From positions 1 through 14,774 of the forward strand of contig CAMNLS010000014.1 in the NCBI GenBank assembly GCA_946543495.1: DNA of 14,774 nucleotides, written 5' to 3'. The translations under genes and the position numbers were made by a program. The notes under the pieces were generated by a model. That model worked only from the letters and a program-made list of their open reading frames with translations, did not search any database and was not told the DNA's origin. Position 1 is the stretch's first letter; each line of letters starts with the position of its first letter. Shown here one piece after another: positions 1-5,866 of the stretch. The DNA is from an uncultured Selenomonadales bacterium (GTDB taxonomy: Bacteria > Bacillota > Negativicutes > Selenomonadales > Selenomonadaceae).

Positions 1-235
1 GTTCCACGTCGAAAGATTTTTGTTCGATGAGGACTTTGGTCGCGGGGATATAGGCATCGATATAACCTTGCGGCACGGGAACTTCAAAATCGATAAACTT
101 ATCTGGGTCATCAACGCCGAAGATATTTTTAAGCAGTGCCCGCCAGAATTTTTGAGTTTCGCCCTTCTCGTAGCCGCGTTCATGCCAGTCCATTGAAAAG
201 ATTTTTGCTACGTGTGCAATATCGATGTCATTCAT
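1..235 (-). CDS. N-terminal fragment of a type IIG / MmeI-like restriction-modification protein
   Basis: This is a partial gene: 78 codons from an ATG at 235-233 run off the left edge. I translated it from the reverse strand. The visible protein has the motif RGYEKGETQKFW (residues 20-31), then FGVDDP (39-44), FIDFE (47-51) and YIDAYIPATKVLIEQKS (58-74). This matches, from memory, the N-terminal domain of MmeI/YeeA-type proteins, which fuse a PD-(D/E)xK endonuclease to a SAM-dependent DNA adenine methyltransferase. D60 followed by E71-Q72-K73 fits the D-Xn-ExK nuclease motif, so the nuclease site looks intact. The methyltransferase part is outside the window. The start is supported by a GGGAGG ribosome site (250-245) nine bases upstream. 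The protein would act on DNA as a defence enzyme. A methyltransferase-only relative cannot be excluded from this fragment. Confidence 0.75.
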   Translation of the reverse strand, partial: MNDIDIAHVAKIFSMDWHERGYEKGETQKFWRALLKNIFGVDDPDKFIDFEVPVPQGYIDAYIPATKVLIEQKSFDVE

Positions 236-256
236 GAAAAATCGCCTCCCGCGCAG

Positions 257-262
257 ATTATA
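257..262 (-). promoter_or_regulatory. Extended -10 promoter of the restriction-modification gene
   Basis: On the reverse strand the sequence reads TGCTATAAT, a perfect TGn-TATAAT extended -10 element. No convincing -35 box sits 17 bases upstream, which extended -10 promoters can tolerate. The expected transcript start (about base 250) coincides with the Shine-Dalgarno sequence at 250-245, so the leader would be only about 15 bases long. Confidence 0.5.
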
Positions 263-322
263 GCATAGGCTTAGGATTCGCGCTTAAAAGTTCCTTTACA
301 TTCTGCGCCGCATTTGATAAAC

Positions 323-331
323 TGCTATAAA
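323..331 (+). promoter_or_regulatory. Probable extended -10 promoter of the CarD-family gene
   Basis: TGCTATAAA (TG at 323-324, TATAAA at 326-331) is an extended -10 element divergent from the one at 257-262. The -35 region is poor. The predicted start of transcription (about 338) lies just before the AGGAGG at 341-346, giving another very short leader. Confidence 0.4.
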
Positions 332-354
332 GACATCAACAGGAGGTGGCATAA

Positions 355-852
355 GTGTTGAAAATCGGCGACAAGGTTGTTTACCCGATGCACGGTGCCG
401 GAGAGATTACAGGCATGGAGGAAAATGAGGTTGGCGGCGTTATCAGCTCGTATTATATCCTCCATCTGCCGGTGGGCAATATGAAACTTATGCTACCGGT
501 CGACAAAGTGGAGGAAGTAGGCTTGCGGGATTTAATCCCCGTCACACAACTTAAAGATGTCATCGAAGTCTTGACGGCTGAAACCGAACAATTTCAAGGC
601 AGTTGGAATAAAAGATTTCAAACGAACCTTGAGCGATTGAAAACGGGAAACATTTTGGACGCGGCGGCGGTTGCTCGTAACTTATCCAGGCAGAATAACA
701 AGAAGAAAATTTCAAGCGGCGAACGAAGGTTGCTTGACCTGTCTCGACAGATTTTAATAACTGAACTTGTCTACGTATGCGAAAAGACGCCCGAAGAAGT
801 CACAGCTTGGGTCGATGAGCTGATTGAATCGCCGACGACAGAAGAGAAATAA
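355..852 (+). CDS. CarD/CdnL-family transcriptional regulator
   Basis: This 165-residue protein belongs to the CarD_CdnL_TRCF family. The N-terminal RNA-polymerase-interacting domain occupies about residues 1-58 (KIGDKVVYPMHGAGEI, then YYILHLPVGNMKLMLPV), followed by an all-helical domain (about 65-165) that in the family contacts promoter DNA. The length is normal for CdnL proteins (about 160). Family members bind the RNA polymerase beta subunit and stabilise open promoter complexes, often at rRNA and housekeeping promoters; that role is inferred here by homology. The start is GTG at 355, placed by AGGAGG (341-346) with an 8-base gap; a TTG directly after it is less likely. The gene has its own promoter and terminator, so it appears to be a single-gene transcript. 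Confidence 0.88.
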   Translation: MLKIGDKVVYPMHGAGEITGMEENEVGGVISSYYILHLPVGNMKLMLPVDKVEEVGLRDLIPVTQLKDVIEVLTAETEQFQGSWNKRFQTNLERLKTGNILDAAAVARNLSRQNNKKKISSGERRLLDLSRQILITELVYVCEKTPEEVTAWVDELIESPTTEEK

Positions 853-861
853 TTACTATTA

Positions 862-894
862 TCCGAACGCTGATAGGGCTTCGGAATTTTTTTT
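862..894 (+). terminator. Intrinsic terminator after the CarD-family gene
   Basis: TCCGAA (862-867) pairs with TTCGGA (880-885). Inside the loop, GC (869-870) can pair with GC (878-879). The stem is followed by a run of eight T (887-894). It lies 10 bases after the stop codon and separates this gene from the ispE promoter. Confidence 0.72.
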
Positions 895-895
895 C

Positions 896-924
896 TTGTC
901 AAAGAAATTAAAGCGTGATAGAAT
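896..924 (+). promoter_or_regulatory. Promoter of the ispE transcript
   Basis: TTGTCA (896-901) and TAGAAT (919-924) are separated by exactly 17 bases, and TG at 916-917 adds an extended -10. The -35 box begins right at the end of the preceding terminator's T-run. Expected transcription start is about base 931, some 25 bases before the ispE ATG. This is the best sigma-70-type promoter in the left half of the window. Confidence 0.62.
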
Positions 925-955
925 TTCGCCGAAAATTTAAAGGCGTGGTGAACTA

Positions 956-1795
956 ATGCTGAGAGAATTGGCGCGGGCAAAAATAAATCTGACGCTAGAT
1001 ATCAAAGGCTTGCGTGCTGACGGTTATCACGAAGTGTCAATGATAATGCAGACGATTGAACTTGCCGACGAGCTGGAGTTGAAGAAGATTTCAAGCGGCG
1101 TTGAACTGTCAATGAGTGGCGGCGAAAACATTCCGACTGATGAAAGAAATTTAGCTTGGCAGGCGGCTCTTGCGTTCCAAAAGTTCTGCGGAAAAAGTTT
1201 GGGCGTGTCGATAAGCTTGACGAAAAGAATTCCTTCGGCGGCGGGCTTGGCAGGCGGTTCAGCGGACGCGGCGGCAGTAATTCGCGGCATGAATCTGCTT
1301 TACGAACTGAACTTGACTGAGGACGAACTCTGCACAATCGGCGAAGGAGTCGGCTCGGACGTTCCCTTTTGCATAGTCGGCGGCACGTGTCTTGCCGAAG
1401 GGCGCGGCGAACGTTTGACGCGTCTTAAGCCGATAAAAAATTTCAGCGTCGTTTTAGCTAAGCCGCGCGGCGAAATTTCAACAGCTTGGGCTTATAAGAC
1501 TTACGACAAAAGCCCCGCAACGATTCACCCGCCGAACGAAACGATTATTGAGCAGTTGTCTTGCGGAAATTATGACGCGGCATTTAAAAACTTCTCTAAC
1601 GTACTCGAAGGCGTCGCGCTGAAGAAAATTCCTGCCATAGCCGATTGCAAGCGCAAGTTCCTTAACGCCGGTGCTAAGGTCGCTTTGATGAGCGGATCTG
1701 GTTCGACGGTCTTTGCATTAACTGACGAACTGCACGTTAAACAAATTGCCGCGAGCGTGACGGACGCTCAAATTTTTATCACTAGAACTTTTTAA
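956..1795 (+). CDS. ispE: 4-diphosphocytidyl-2-C-methyl-D-erythritol kinase
   Basis: IspE phosphorylates 4-diphosphocytidyl-2-C-methyl-D-erythritol with ATP, a middle step of the MEP (non-mevalonate) pathway to IPP and DMAPP in the cytoplasm. The 279 residues carry the three GHMP-kinase signatures: the substrate motif at 8-32 (AKINLTLD, with K9, then GYHEVSMIMQT), the glycine-rich ATP loop PSAAGLAGGSADAA (93-106) and the C-terminal LMSGSGSTVFAL. The catalytic aspartate is D135 in GSDVPFC. Length is typical (about 280). A weak ribosome site (GGTG, 947-950) precedes the ATG. The downstream regulator gene begins about 16 bases after the stop, implying co-transcription, as with ispE-purR in Bacillus. 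Confidence 0.95.
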   Translation: MLRELARAKINLTLDIKGLRADGYHEVSMIMQTIELADELELKKISSGVELSMSGGENIPTDERNLAWQAALAFQKFCGKSLGVSISLTKRIPSAAGLAGGSADAAAVIRGMNLLYELNLTEDELCTIGEGVGSDVPFCIVGGTCLAEGRGERLTRLKPIKNFSVVLAKPRGEISTAWAYKTYDKSPATIHPPNETIIEQLSCGNYDAAFKNFSNVLEGVALKKIPAIADCKRKFLNAGAKVALMSGSGSTVFALTDELHVKQIAASVTDAQIFITRTF

Positions 1796-1811
1796 GTAAG
1801 GATGAATGACA

Positions 1812-2483
1812 ATGGGCAACAGACTGGAACCTATAACGATAAACAATTATCAGCCACTTCGCGAGACGGTTTGCGAGGCACTACGCGACGCAATAAAGCG
1901 CGGAATATTGGAGCCTGGTGAACGTCTTATGGAAGTTCAACTGGCGGAAGAATTAGGAATCAGTCGAACGCCCGTCCGCGAGGCAATTCGCAAGCTTGAG
2001 CAAGAAGGCTACGTTATCATGATGCCGCGCAGAGGAACTTACGTATCAAGCCTTTCAGTTCACGACGTTAAAGAAATCTTCGAGATAAGGACTGCCCTTG
2101 AATCGCTCTCGACGACGTTGGCAACTATGCGCATTGAGCCTGAAGAATTGGAAAAGCTTCGTGCCTTGCTCGTCGAAATCGAAGGACACATCGAACGCAA
2201 GGACATAGATAAAATCGTTGCGACGGATATTGAGTTTCACGGCTTGCTTTATCAAGTCAGCCGCAATGAACGACTCGTGACGATAATCAGCAACTTAAAA
2301 GAACAACTGGCGCGCTTCCGTACCTTGTCCATGTCATATCCTGGAAGACTGCAAGAGACATTGGAAGAACATCGGGCAATGGTCGAGGCAATAGCTGCTG
2401 GCGACGTGGACGCCGCTCGCGATGCCGCCGAACGTCACATGGAACAGGCGGAAGAAACTTTGTTAAAAGCCATGAGAAAGTAA
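1812..2483 (+). CDS. GntR-family regulator, FadR/FCD subfamily
   Basis: This DNA-binding regulator has 223 residues from the chosen start. An N-terminal winged helix (about residues 12-75) includes ERLMEVQLAEELGISRTPVR and a wing at PRRGTYV. A C-terminal all-helical FCD ligand domain follows (about 80-215). The FCD metal/ligand residues appear present: the D and H of DIEFH, H in EEHRAMVEAI, and H in AERHMEQ. FCD proteins usually sense small carboxylic acids or sugar acids; the effector here is unknown. I prefer ATG 1812 because TAAGGA (1797-1802) lies 9 bases upstream of it but only 3 bases from the in-frame ATG at 1806. The gene sits where Bacillus carries purR, between ispE and glmU-prs. 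Its stop codon is the first triplet of the octamer array that follows. Confidence 0.88.
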   Translation: MGNRLEPITINNYQPLRETVCEALRDAIKRGILEPGERLMEVQLAEELGISRTPVREAIRKLEQEGYVIMMPRRGTYVSSLSVHDVKEIFEIRTALESLSTTLATMRIEPEELEKLRALLVEIEGHIERKDIDKIVATDIEFHGLLYQVSRNERLVTIISNLKEQLARFRTLSMSYPGRLQETLEEHRAMVEAIAAGDVDAARDAAERHMEQAEETLLKAMRK

Positions 2484-2544
2484 GATCACAAGATAGTAAG
2501 ATCATAAGATAGTAAGATCATAAGATGGCAAGATCATAAGGTAG
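2481..2544 (+). repeat. Octamer array, left arm of the four-helix-bundle cassette (8 copies)
   Basis: Eight contiguous 8-bp units read TAAGATCA, CAAGATAG, TAAGATCA, TAAGATAG, TAAGATCA, TAAGATGG, CAAGATCA and TAAGGTAG. CA- and AG/GG-ending units alternate, so the array can also be read as four 16-bp units. It begins on the stop codon of the GntR-family gene. The inverted counterpart is at 2933-2964. Confidence 0.9.
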
Positions 2545-2567
2545 TTGCTTTTGTGGAAGGAAACGTT

Positions 2568-2927
2568 ATGAAACTGAAAACTTACAAGGATTTTATTGTT
2601 TGGCAAAAAGCAATGGACTTGACAGTTGAGGTTTATCGTTTGGTAAAATTCCTGCCGCGTGAAGAGACTTATGCTTTGTCAGACCAAATGCGTCGCGCTT
2701 CCGTTTCAATTCCCTCAAATATTGCCGAAGGTCAAGGGCGCGGCTCGACAAAAGACTTTATCAATTTCCTTTTTATAGCTCGCGGTTCGCAAACAGAATT
2801 GGAAACGCAACTGCAAATTTGTATACGATTAAATTATCTTTCGGAAACTCAAGCAGAAACGGCTTTAAATTTATGTCAAGAAATCAGCAAAATGCTAAGC
2901 ACTCTGATACTCAAATTAAAATCATAA
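2568..2927 (+). CDS. Four-helix-bundle protein (S23 / rRNA intervening-sequence protein family)
   Basis: A 119-residue protein of the family found as the ORF inside 23S rRNA intervening sequences, related in fold to the Avd accessory protein of diversity-generating retroelements. Hallmarks are the start KLKTYKDFIVWQKAMDL (residues 2-18), the core RRASVSIPSNIAEG (42-55) and FINFLFIARGSQTELETQL (64-82); the whole is predicted helical. Function is unknown; family members are basic bundles thought to bind nucleic acid. ATG 2568 is chosen because GGAAGG (2555-2560) lies 7 bases upstream; an in-frame GTG at 2553 overlaps that site. Hand-counted G+C over 2581-2880 is 121/300 (40%), against roughly 48-63% in single 60-base lines of flanking genes, suggesting acquisition. 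Octamer arrays in opposite orientations flank it. Confidence 0.85.
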   Translation: MKLKTYKDFIVWQKAMDLTVEVYRLVKFLPREETYALSDQMRRASVSIPSNIAEGQGRGSTKDFINFLFIARGSQTELETQLQICIRLNYLSETQAETALNLCQEISKMLSTLILKLKS

Positions 2928-2932
2928 GCTCT

Positions 2933-2964
2933 CTATCTCCTGATCTTATGATCTAATGATCTTT
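2933..2964 (-). repeat. Octamer array, inverted right arm of the four-helix-bundle cassette (4 copies)
   Basis: Four units in 8-bp phase, CTATCTCC, TGATCTTA, TGATCTAA and TGATCTTT, are the reverse-complement form of the left array. ATCTTATGATCT (2943-2954) is the exact reverse complement of AGATCATAAGAT in the left arm (for example 2499-2510). In addition ATCATAAG (2921-2928), overlapping the stop codon of the four-helix-bundle gene, can form an 8-bp hairpin with CTTATGAT (2945-2952). The array ends 11 bases before the glmU ribosome site. Confidence 0.82.
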
Positions 2965-2990
2965 CAAGCTTAAAAAGGAGGCAGGTTATC

Positions 2991-4343
2991 TTGGAAACAC
3001 TAATACTTGCAGCGGGTAAAGGTACACGCATGAAAAGTAAATTCCCCAAAGTCTTACACAAAGTCGGCGGCAAGCCCATGCTCCAATACGTCATCGACGC
3101 GGCAAAGAAAGCAGGCTCGTCGCGTGAAGTCGTGGTAATCGGTTCAGGCTCCGAACTTGTCAAAGAGGCTATTTCGGGCGTTGAATTTGTAATGCAAGAA
3201 AAACAGCTCGGCACAGGTCATGCGGTTCTTTCGGCTAAGAAAAACTTTGAACAATCGGAAGGAACCGTTTTAATTCTGTGCGGCGATACTCCACTTTTGA
3301 CAGCTGAGACCTTGAAAAAATTAATGACCGTTCACGAAAGCTCCAACTGCGTAGCGACTGTCTTAACTGCCGAAATGCCCAACGCTAAAGGTTATGGGCG
3401 CGTGATTCGTGAGAGTGACGGCACGTTTAAAAAAATCGTCGAAGAGAAGGACGCAACCGAAGCTGAGAAAAAAATCCGCGAAGTCAATGCGGGCGTCTAC
3501 TGCTTTGACGTTAAGAAACTCTTCGACGTGTTGGCGAAGGTTAAGAACAATAACGCGCAGGGCGAATATTACTTGCCCGACACGTTGACTATCCTAAAGG
3601 CTGAAGGCGAGACAATCGGCGCATTCATTGCTGACTATGCTGACGAGACACTCGGAATAAATTCGCGCATTCAACTTGCCGCCGCCGAAAGAATCTTCCG
3701 CATGAAAAAGAATCATGCGCTAATGGACGCGGGCGTAACTATCGTAGATCCTAATACAACGTTTATTGATATGGACGTTACAGTCGGGCGCGACACGATT
3801 ATTAAGCCGAATACCTATCTTGAAGGCAACACGACGATTGGCACGGAATGCACGATTGGTCCTGACGTTCGATTCACGAACATGAAGGTTGGCAACAATG
3901 TTACGGCGCAATTCAGCTATTGCCACGAGGCAGAGATTTGCGACGGCGTTATTCTTGGACCTTACGTCCACATCAGACCGGGGACGACAATCGGCGCAGA
4001 CGTTAAGATTGGTAATTTCGTTGAGGTCAAGAACTCGAACATCGGCAAAGGCTCAAAGCTTCCGCACCTGCAATACATCGGCGATACGGACATGGGCAAA
4101 AATGTTAATGTTGGTTGCGGTACAGTCACTTGCAATTACGACGGCAAAAATAAATTCCGCACGAATATTGGCGATAAAGCTTTTATCGGTTGCAATACAA
4201 ATCTGGTCGCGCCTGTCAACGTTGGCGACGGAGCTTATATCGGAGCTGGCTCGACGATAACTAAAGACGTTCCAAAAGATAATCTAGCCATAGCTCGCGC
4301 ACGCCAAACGAACATCGAAGGCTGGAAGGATAAGCGCAAGTAA
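2991..4343 (+). CDS. glmU: Bifunctional UDP-GlcNAc pyrophosphorylase / glucosamine-1-phosphate acetyltransferase
   Basis: GlmU makes UDP-GlcNAc, the precursor of peptidoglycan and lipopolysaccharide, in two cytoplasmic steps: acetylation of glucosamine-1-phosphate, then uridylation. The N-terminal nucleotidyltransferase shows LILAAGKGTRMKSKFPKVL (residues 4-22), QLGTGHAV (72-79) and CGDTPLL (97-103). The C-terminal half (from about 245) is a left-handed beta-helix of hexapeptide repeats, with the acetyltransferase signature around HLQYIGDTDMG; H359 is the expected catalytic base, followed by GCGTVTCNYDGKNK. At 450 residues it is full length (E. coli 456). The start is TTG 2991, supported by AGGAGG (2976-2981) with a 9-base gap and by the match of the N-terminus to the family. 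Prs follows 93 bases later. Confidence 0.96.
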   Translation: METLILAAGKGTRMKSKFPKVLHKVGGKPMLQYVIDAAKKAGSSREVVVIGSGSELVKEAISGVEFVMQEKQLGTGHAVLSAKKNFEQSEGTVLILCGDTPLLTAETLKKLMTVHESSNCVATVLTAEMPNAKGYGRVIRESDGTFKKIVEEKDATEAEKKIREVNAGVYCFDVKKLFDVLAKVKNNNAQGEYYLPDTLTILKAEGETIGAFIADYADETLGINSRIQLAAAERIFRMKKNHALMDAGVTIVDPNTTFIDMDVTVGRDTIIKPNTYLEGNTTIGTECTIGPDVRFTNMKVGNNVTAQFSYCHEAEICDGVILGPYVHIRPGTTIGADVKIGNFVEVKNSNIGKGSKLPHLQYIGDTDMGKNVNVGCGTVTCNYDGKNKFRTNIGDKAFIGCNTNLVAPVNVGDGAYIGAGSTITKDVPKDNLAIARARQTNIEGWKDKRK

Positions 4344-4436
4344 TTTCGTGGAGGAGGAAGCCACTTAACTGGTTGCTTTACGGCAAGAAGACGCCGACTA
4401 AATAGAGCAAAAAAATCTTTTAGGGGAGCTGTTGAA
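4344..4436 (+). other. glmU-prs intergenic leader with possible hairpins
   Basis: This 93-base gap holds an unused strong ribosome-site-like GGAGGAGG (4350-4357) with no start codon at usable distance in an open frame. It also holds an imperfect hairpin (AAG/CTT and CCA/TGG between 4358 and 4378), a second stem CGGC/GCCG (4381-4384 with 4392-4395), and an A-run/T-run (4409-4421). The true prs ribosome site is AGGGGAG (4422-4428). No known riboswitch class is recognised. It may be a relic of a lost gene (Bacillus has spoVG just upstream of glmU-prs) or an RNA leader. Confidence 0.3.
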
Positions 4437-5402
4437 ATGAGTACTAAAAACAGCATTGAAGAGATTGGAAACTTTTGTTTGATGACTGGTAACGCTAATC
4501 CGGAACTCGCGCAGAAGATTGCCGAGCATATGGGCGTTAAAATCTTCGATACGTTCGTCGGGCGTTTCAATAACGGCGAATCACAAGTCATGATTAGCGA
4601 CAGCGTTCGCGGCAAAGATATCTTTATCATTCAGCCGACAAGCCAGCCCGTCAACGATAACTTAATGGATTTGTTGGTTATGGCGGACGCTTGCAAGCGG
4701 GCTTCGGCGTACTCGATAACAGCCGTCGTGCCCTATTACGCCTATGCTCGTCAAGACCGCAAGACGCGTGGTCGCGAGCCTATCTCCGCTAAACTCGTTG
4801 CAAATCTCATGGTCGCGGCGGGCATGACACGAGTTATCACCGTTGACTTGCACGCGGGACAAATTCAAGGCTTCTTCGATATTCCCGTTGACCATTTGAA
4901 AGCGGCTCCCGTCCTTGCGGATTATTTCCGCGAACAAAAATTCGGCGATGATTTAGTCGTCGTCTCGCCCGACTTAGGCGGCGTCACTCGCGCAAGGGAA
5001 CTCGCTGATTATCTCAAGGCACCTATTGCCATTATCGAAAAGAGGCGTCCGCGCCCTGGCGAAGCTGAAGTCATGAGCATTATCGGCGACGTTAAAGGTA
5101 AATTCGCGCTTATGGTTGATGACATCGTTGACACGGCGGGCAGTCTCTGCGAAGGCGCGAAGGCTCTTAAACGTCTCGGCGCAAAGAAAGTTATTGCCGC
5201 GTGCACTCATGCCGTCTTGAGCAAAAACGCCGTCGAGAGGATTAACAATTCCGACATCGGACAGCTCGTCATCACGGATACAATTCCCTTGCCGCCCGAA
5301 AAGCAATCGCCGAAAATTACTGTGCTCAGTATGGCGCAGGCTATCGGCGACGTTATCTTGAACATTCAATCGCACCGTTCGGTTAGCGTGCTCTTTAGAT
5401 AA
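4437..5402 (+). CDS. prs: Ribose-phosphate pyrophosphokinase (PRPP synthetase)
   Basis: Prs transfers pyrophosphate from ATP to ribose-5-phosphate, making PRPP for purine, pyrimidine, histidine, tryptophan and NAD synthesis. The 321-residue length is standard for class I enzymes. Visible motifs are RFNNGE (43-48), the ATP-binding YYAYARQDRKTRGREPISAK (100-119), DLHAGQIQGFFDIPVDHL with the catalytic-region H139, VVSPDLGGVTRAREL, and the PRPP loop VDDIVDTAGS (227-236). ATG 4437 is placed by AGGGGAG with an 8-base gap. The gene follows glmU as in Bacillus and ends in a strong terminator, closing the housekeeping block. Confidence 0.96.
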   Translation: MSTKNSIEEIGNFCLMTGNANPELAQKIAEHMGVKIFDTFVGRFNNGESQVMISDSVRGKDIFIIQPTSQPVNDNLMDLLVMADACKRASAYSITAVVPYYAYARQDRKTRGREPISAKLVANLMVAAGMTRVITVDLHAGQIQGFFDIPVDHLKAAPVLADYFREQKFGDDLVVVSPDLGGVTRARELADYLKAPIAIIEKRRPRPGEAEVMSIIGDVKGKFALMVDDIVDTAGSLCEGAKALKRLGAKKVIAACTHAVLSKNAVERINNSDIGQLVITDTIPLPPEKQSPKITVLSMAQAIGDVILNIQSHRSVSVLFR

Positions 5403-5416
5403 TCGTTAGAAAATTT

Positions 5417-5449
5417 TCATCGGCGGTGAGCAATCGCCGCTGATTTTTA
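5417..5449 (+). terminator. Intrinsic terminator after prs
   Basis: TCA plus CGGCG (5417-5425, one T-C mismatch at 5420/5440) pairs with CGCCG plus TGA (5435-5443) around a 9-base loop, and five T follow (5444-5448). It lies 14 bases after the prs stop and should end the ispE-prs transcript. Confidence 0.75.
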
Positions 5450-5469
5450 TTTGAAGGGAGGGATTTTTT

Positions 5470-5844
5470 ATGCCGCCGCCGCAAATCAAATCTAAAAGTC
5501 AGTATCGCGAGTCAACTTACAGCGAACAGGTTTTTAATCAATTTCAAGAAACAAGAAGTGAACTCAGAGAAACGCGCAAAGAACTCAATCAGCGCATGGA
5601 TAGAGTAGAAGACCGCATGGACAGGATTGAAAATCGTATGAATAAACTTGAAGAAAAAATTGACAGACTCGACGAGAAAATCGACGAGAATCGCAGAGAA
5701 ATTAACGGGAATATAAACAGACTCGCGAACAAAATCGACGCCATGCACAACGAGTTGAAGTCTTCGACGGGGCACATTTCCATTGCAAATATCTCGACGG
5801 TCGGCATTGCGCTCGGTGTGCTTTACTCTATCCTTTCCAAATAA
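5470..5844 (+). CDS. Small coiled-coil protein with C-terminal membrane segment
   Basis: I do not recognise a named family. The 124-residue protein has a polar N-terminus, a long charged coiled coil (about residues 25-98) and one hydrophobic segment at the C-terminus (about 102-122, ISIANISTVGIALGVLYSIL), so it is probably tail-anchored. Five near-identical heptads run from residue 42 to 76: RMDRVED, RMDRIEN, RMNKLEE, KIDRLDE, KIDENRR. In the DNA this is a degenerate 21-bp tandem repeat (5593-5697). The layout resembles XhlA-type holin accessory proteins and other low-complexity coiled-coil membrane proteins, but that similarity could be compositional. GGGAGG (5456-5461) lies 8 bases before the ATG. 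It starts 20 bases after the prs terminator and ends 22 bases before htpG, so it is probably co-transcribed with htpG. Confidence 0.75.
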   Translation: MPPPQIKSKSQYRESTYSEQVFNQFQETRSELRETRKELNQRMDRVEDRMDRIENRMNKLEEKIDRLDEKIDENRREINGNINRLANKIDAMHNELKSSTGHISIANISTVGIALGVLYSILSK

Positions 5845-5866
5845 TTAAACTCAGGAGGAAAAAATT

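Noticed and set aside
2481..2544. CRISPR array
   Set aside because: The 8-bp units are contiguous with no unique spacers and are far shorter than CRISPR repeats; no cas gene is present.
2568..2927. Diversity-generating retroelement
   Set aside because: The four-helix-bundle protein resembles Avd in fold, but there is no reverse transcriptase, template repeat or variable repeat in the window.
2568..2927. 23S rRNA intervening sequence
   Set aside because: No rRNA sequence flanks the gene; it lies between protein-coding genes.
2933..2964. Transcription terminator after the four-helix-bundle gene
   Set aside because: The 8-bp hairpin ATCATAAG/CTTATGAT is AT-rich with a 16-base loop and is not followed by a T-run; read-through into glmU is more likely.
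3889..4260. 123-codon plus-strand open frame in another frame inside glmU
   Set aside because: It overlaps the hexapeptide-repeat coding region, is rich in R, S and T as out-of-frame reads are, and has no ribosome site.
4344..4436. PRPP (ykkC-type) riboswitch in front of prs
   Set aside because: The conserved ykkC core sequences are not recognisable and the gap is too short and too weakly structured; only two small stems are visible.
5845..5866. CIRCE/HrcA heat-shock operator in front of htpG
   Set aside because: No TTAGCACTC-N9-GAGTGCTAA-like inverted repeat occurs here or just upstream of 5470.
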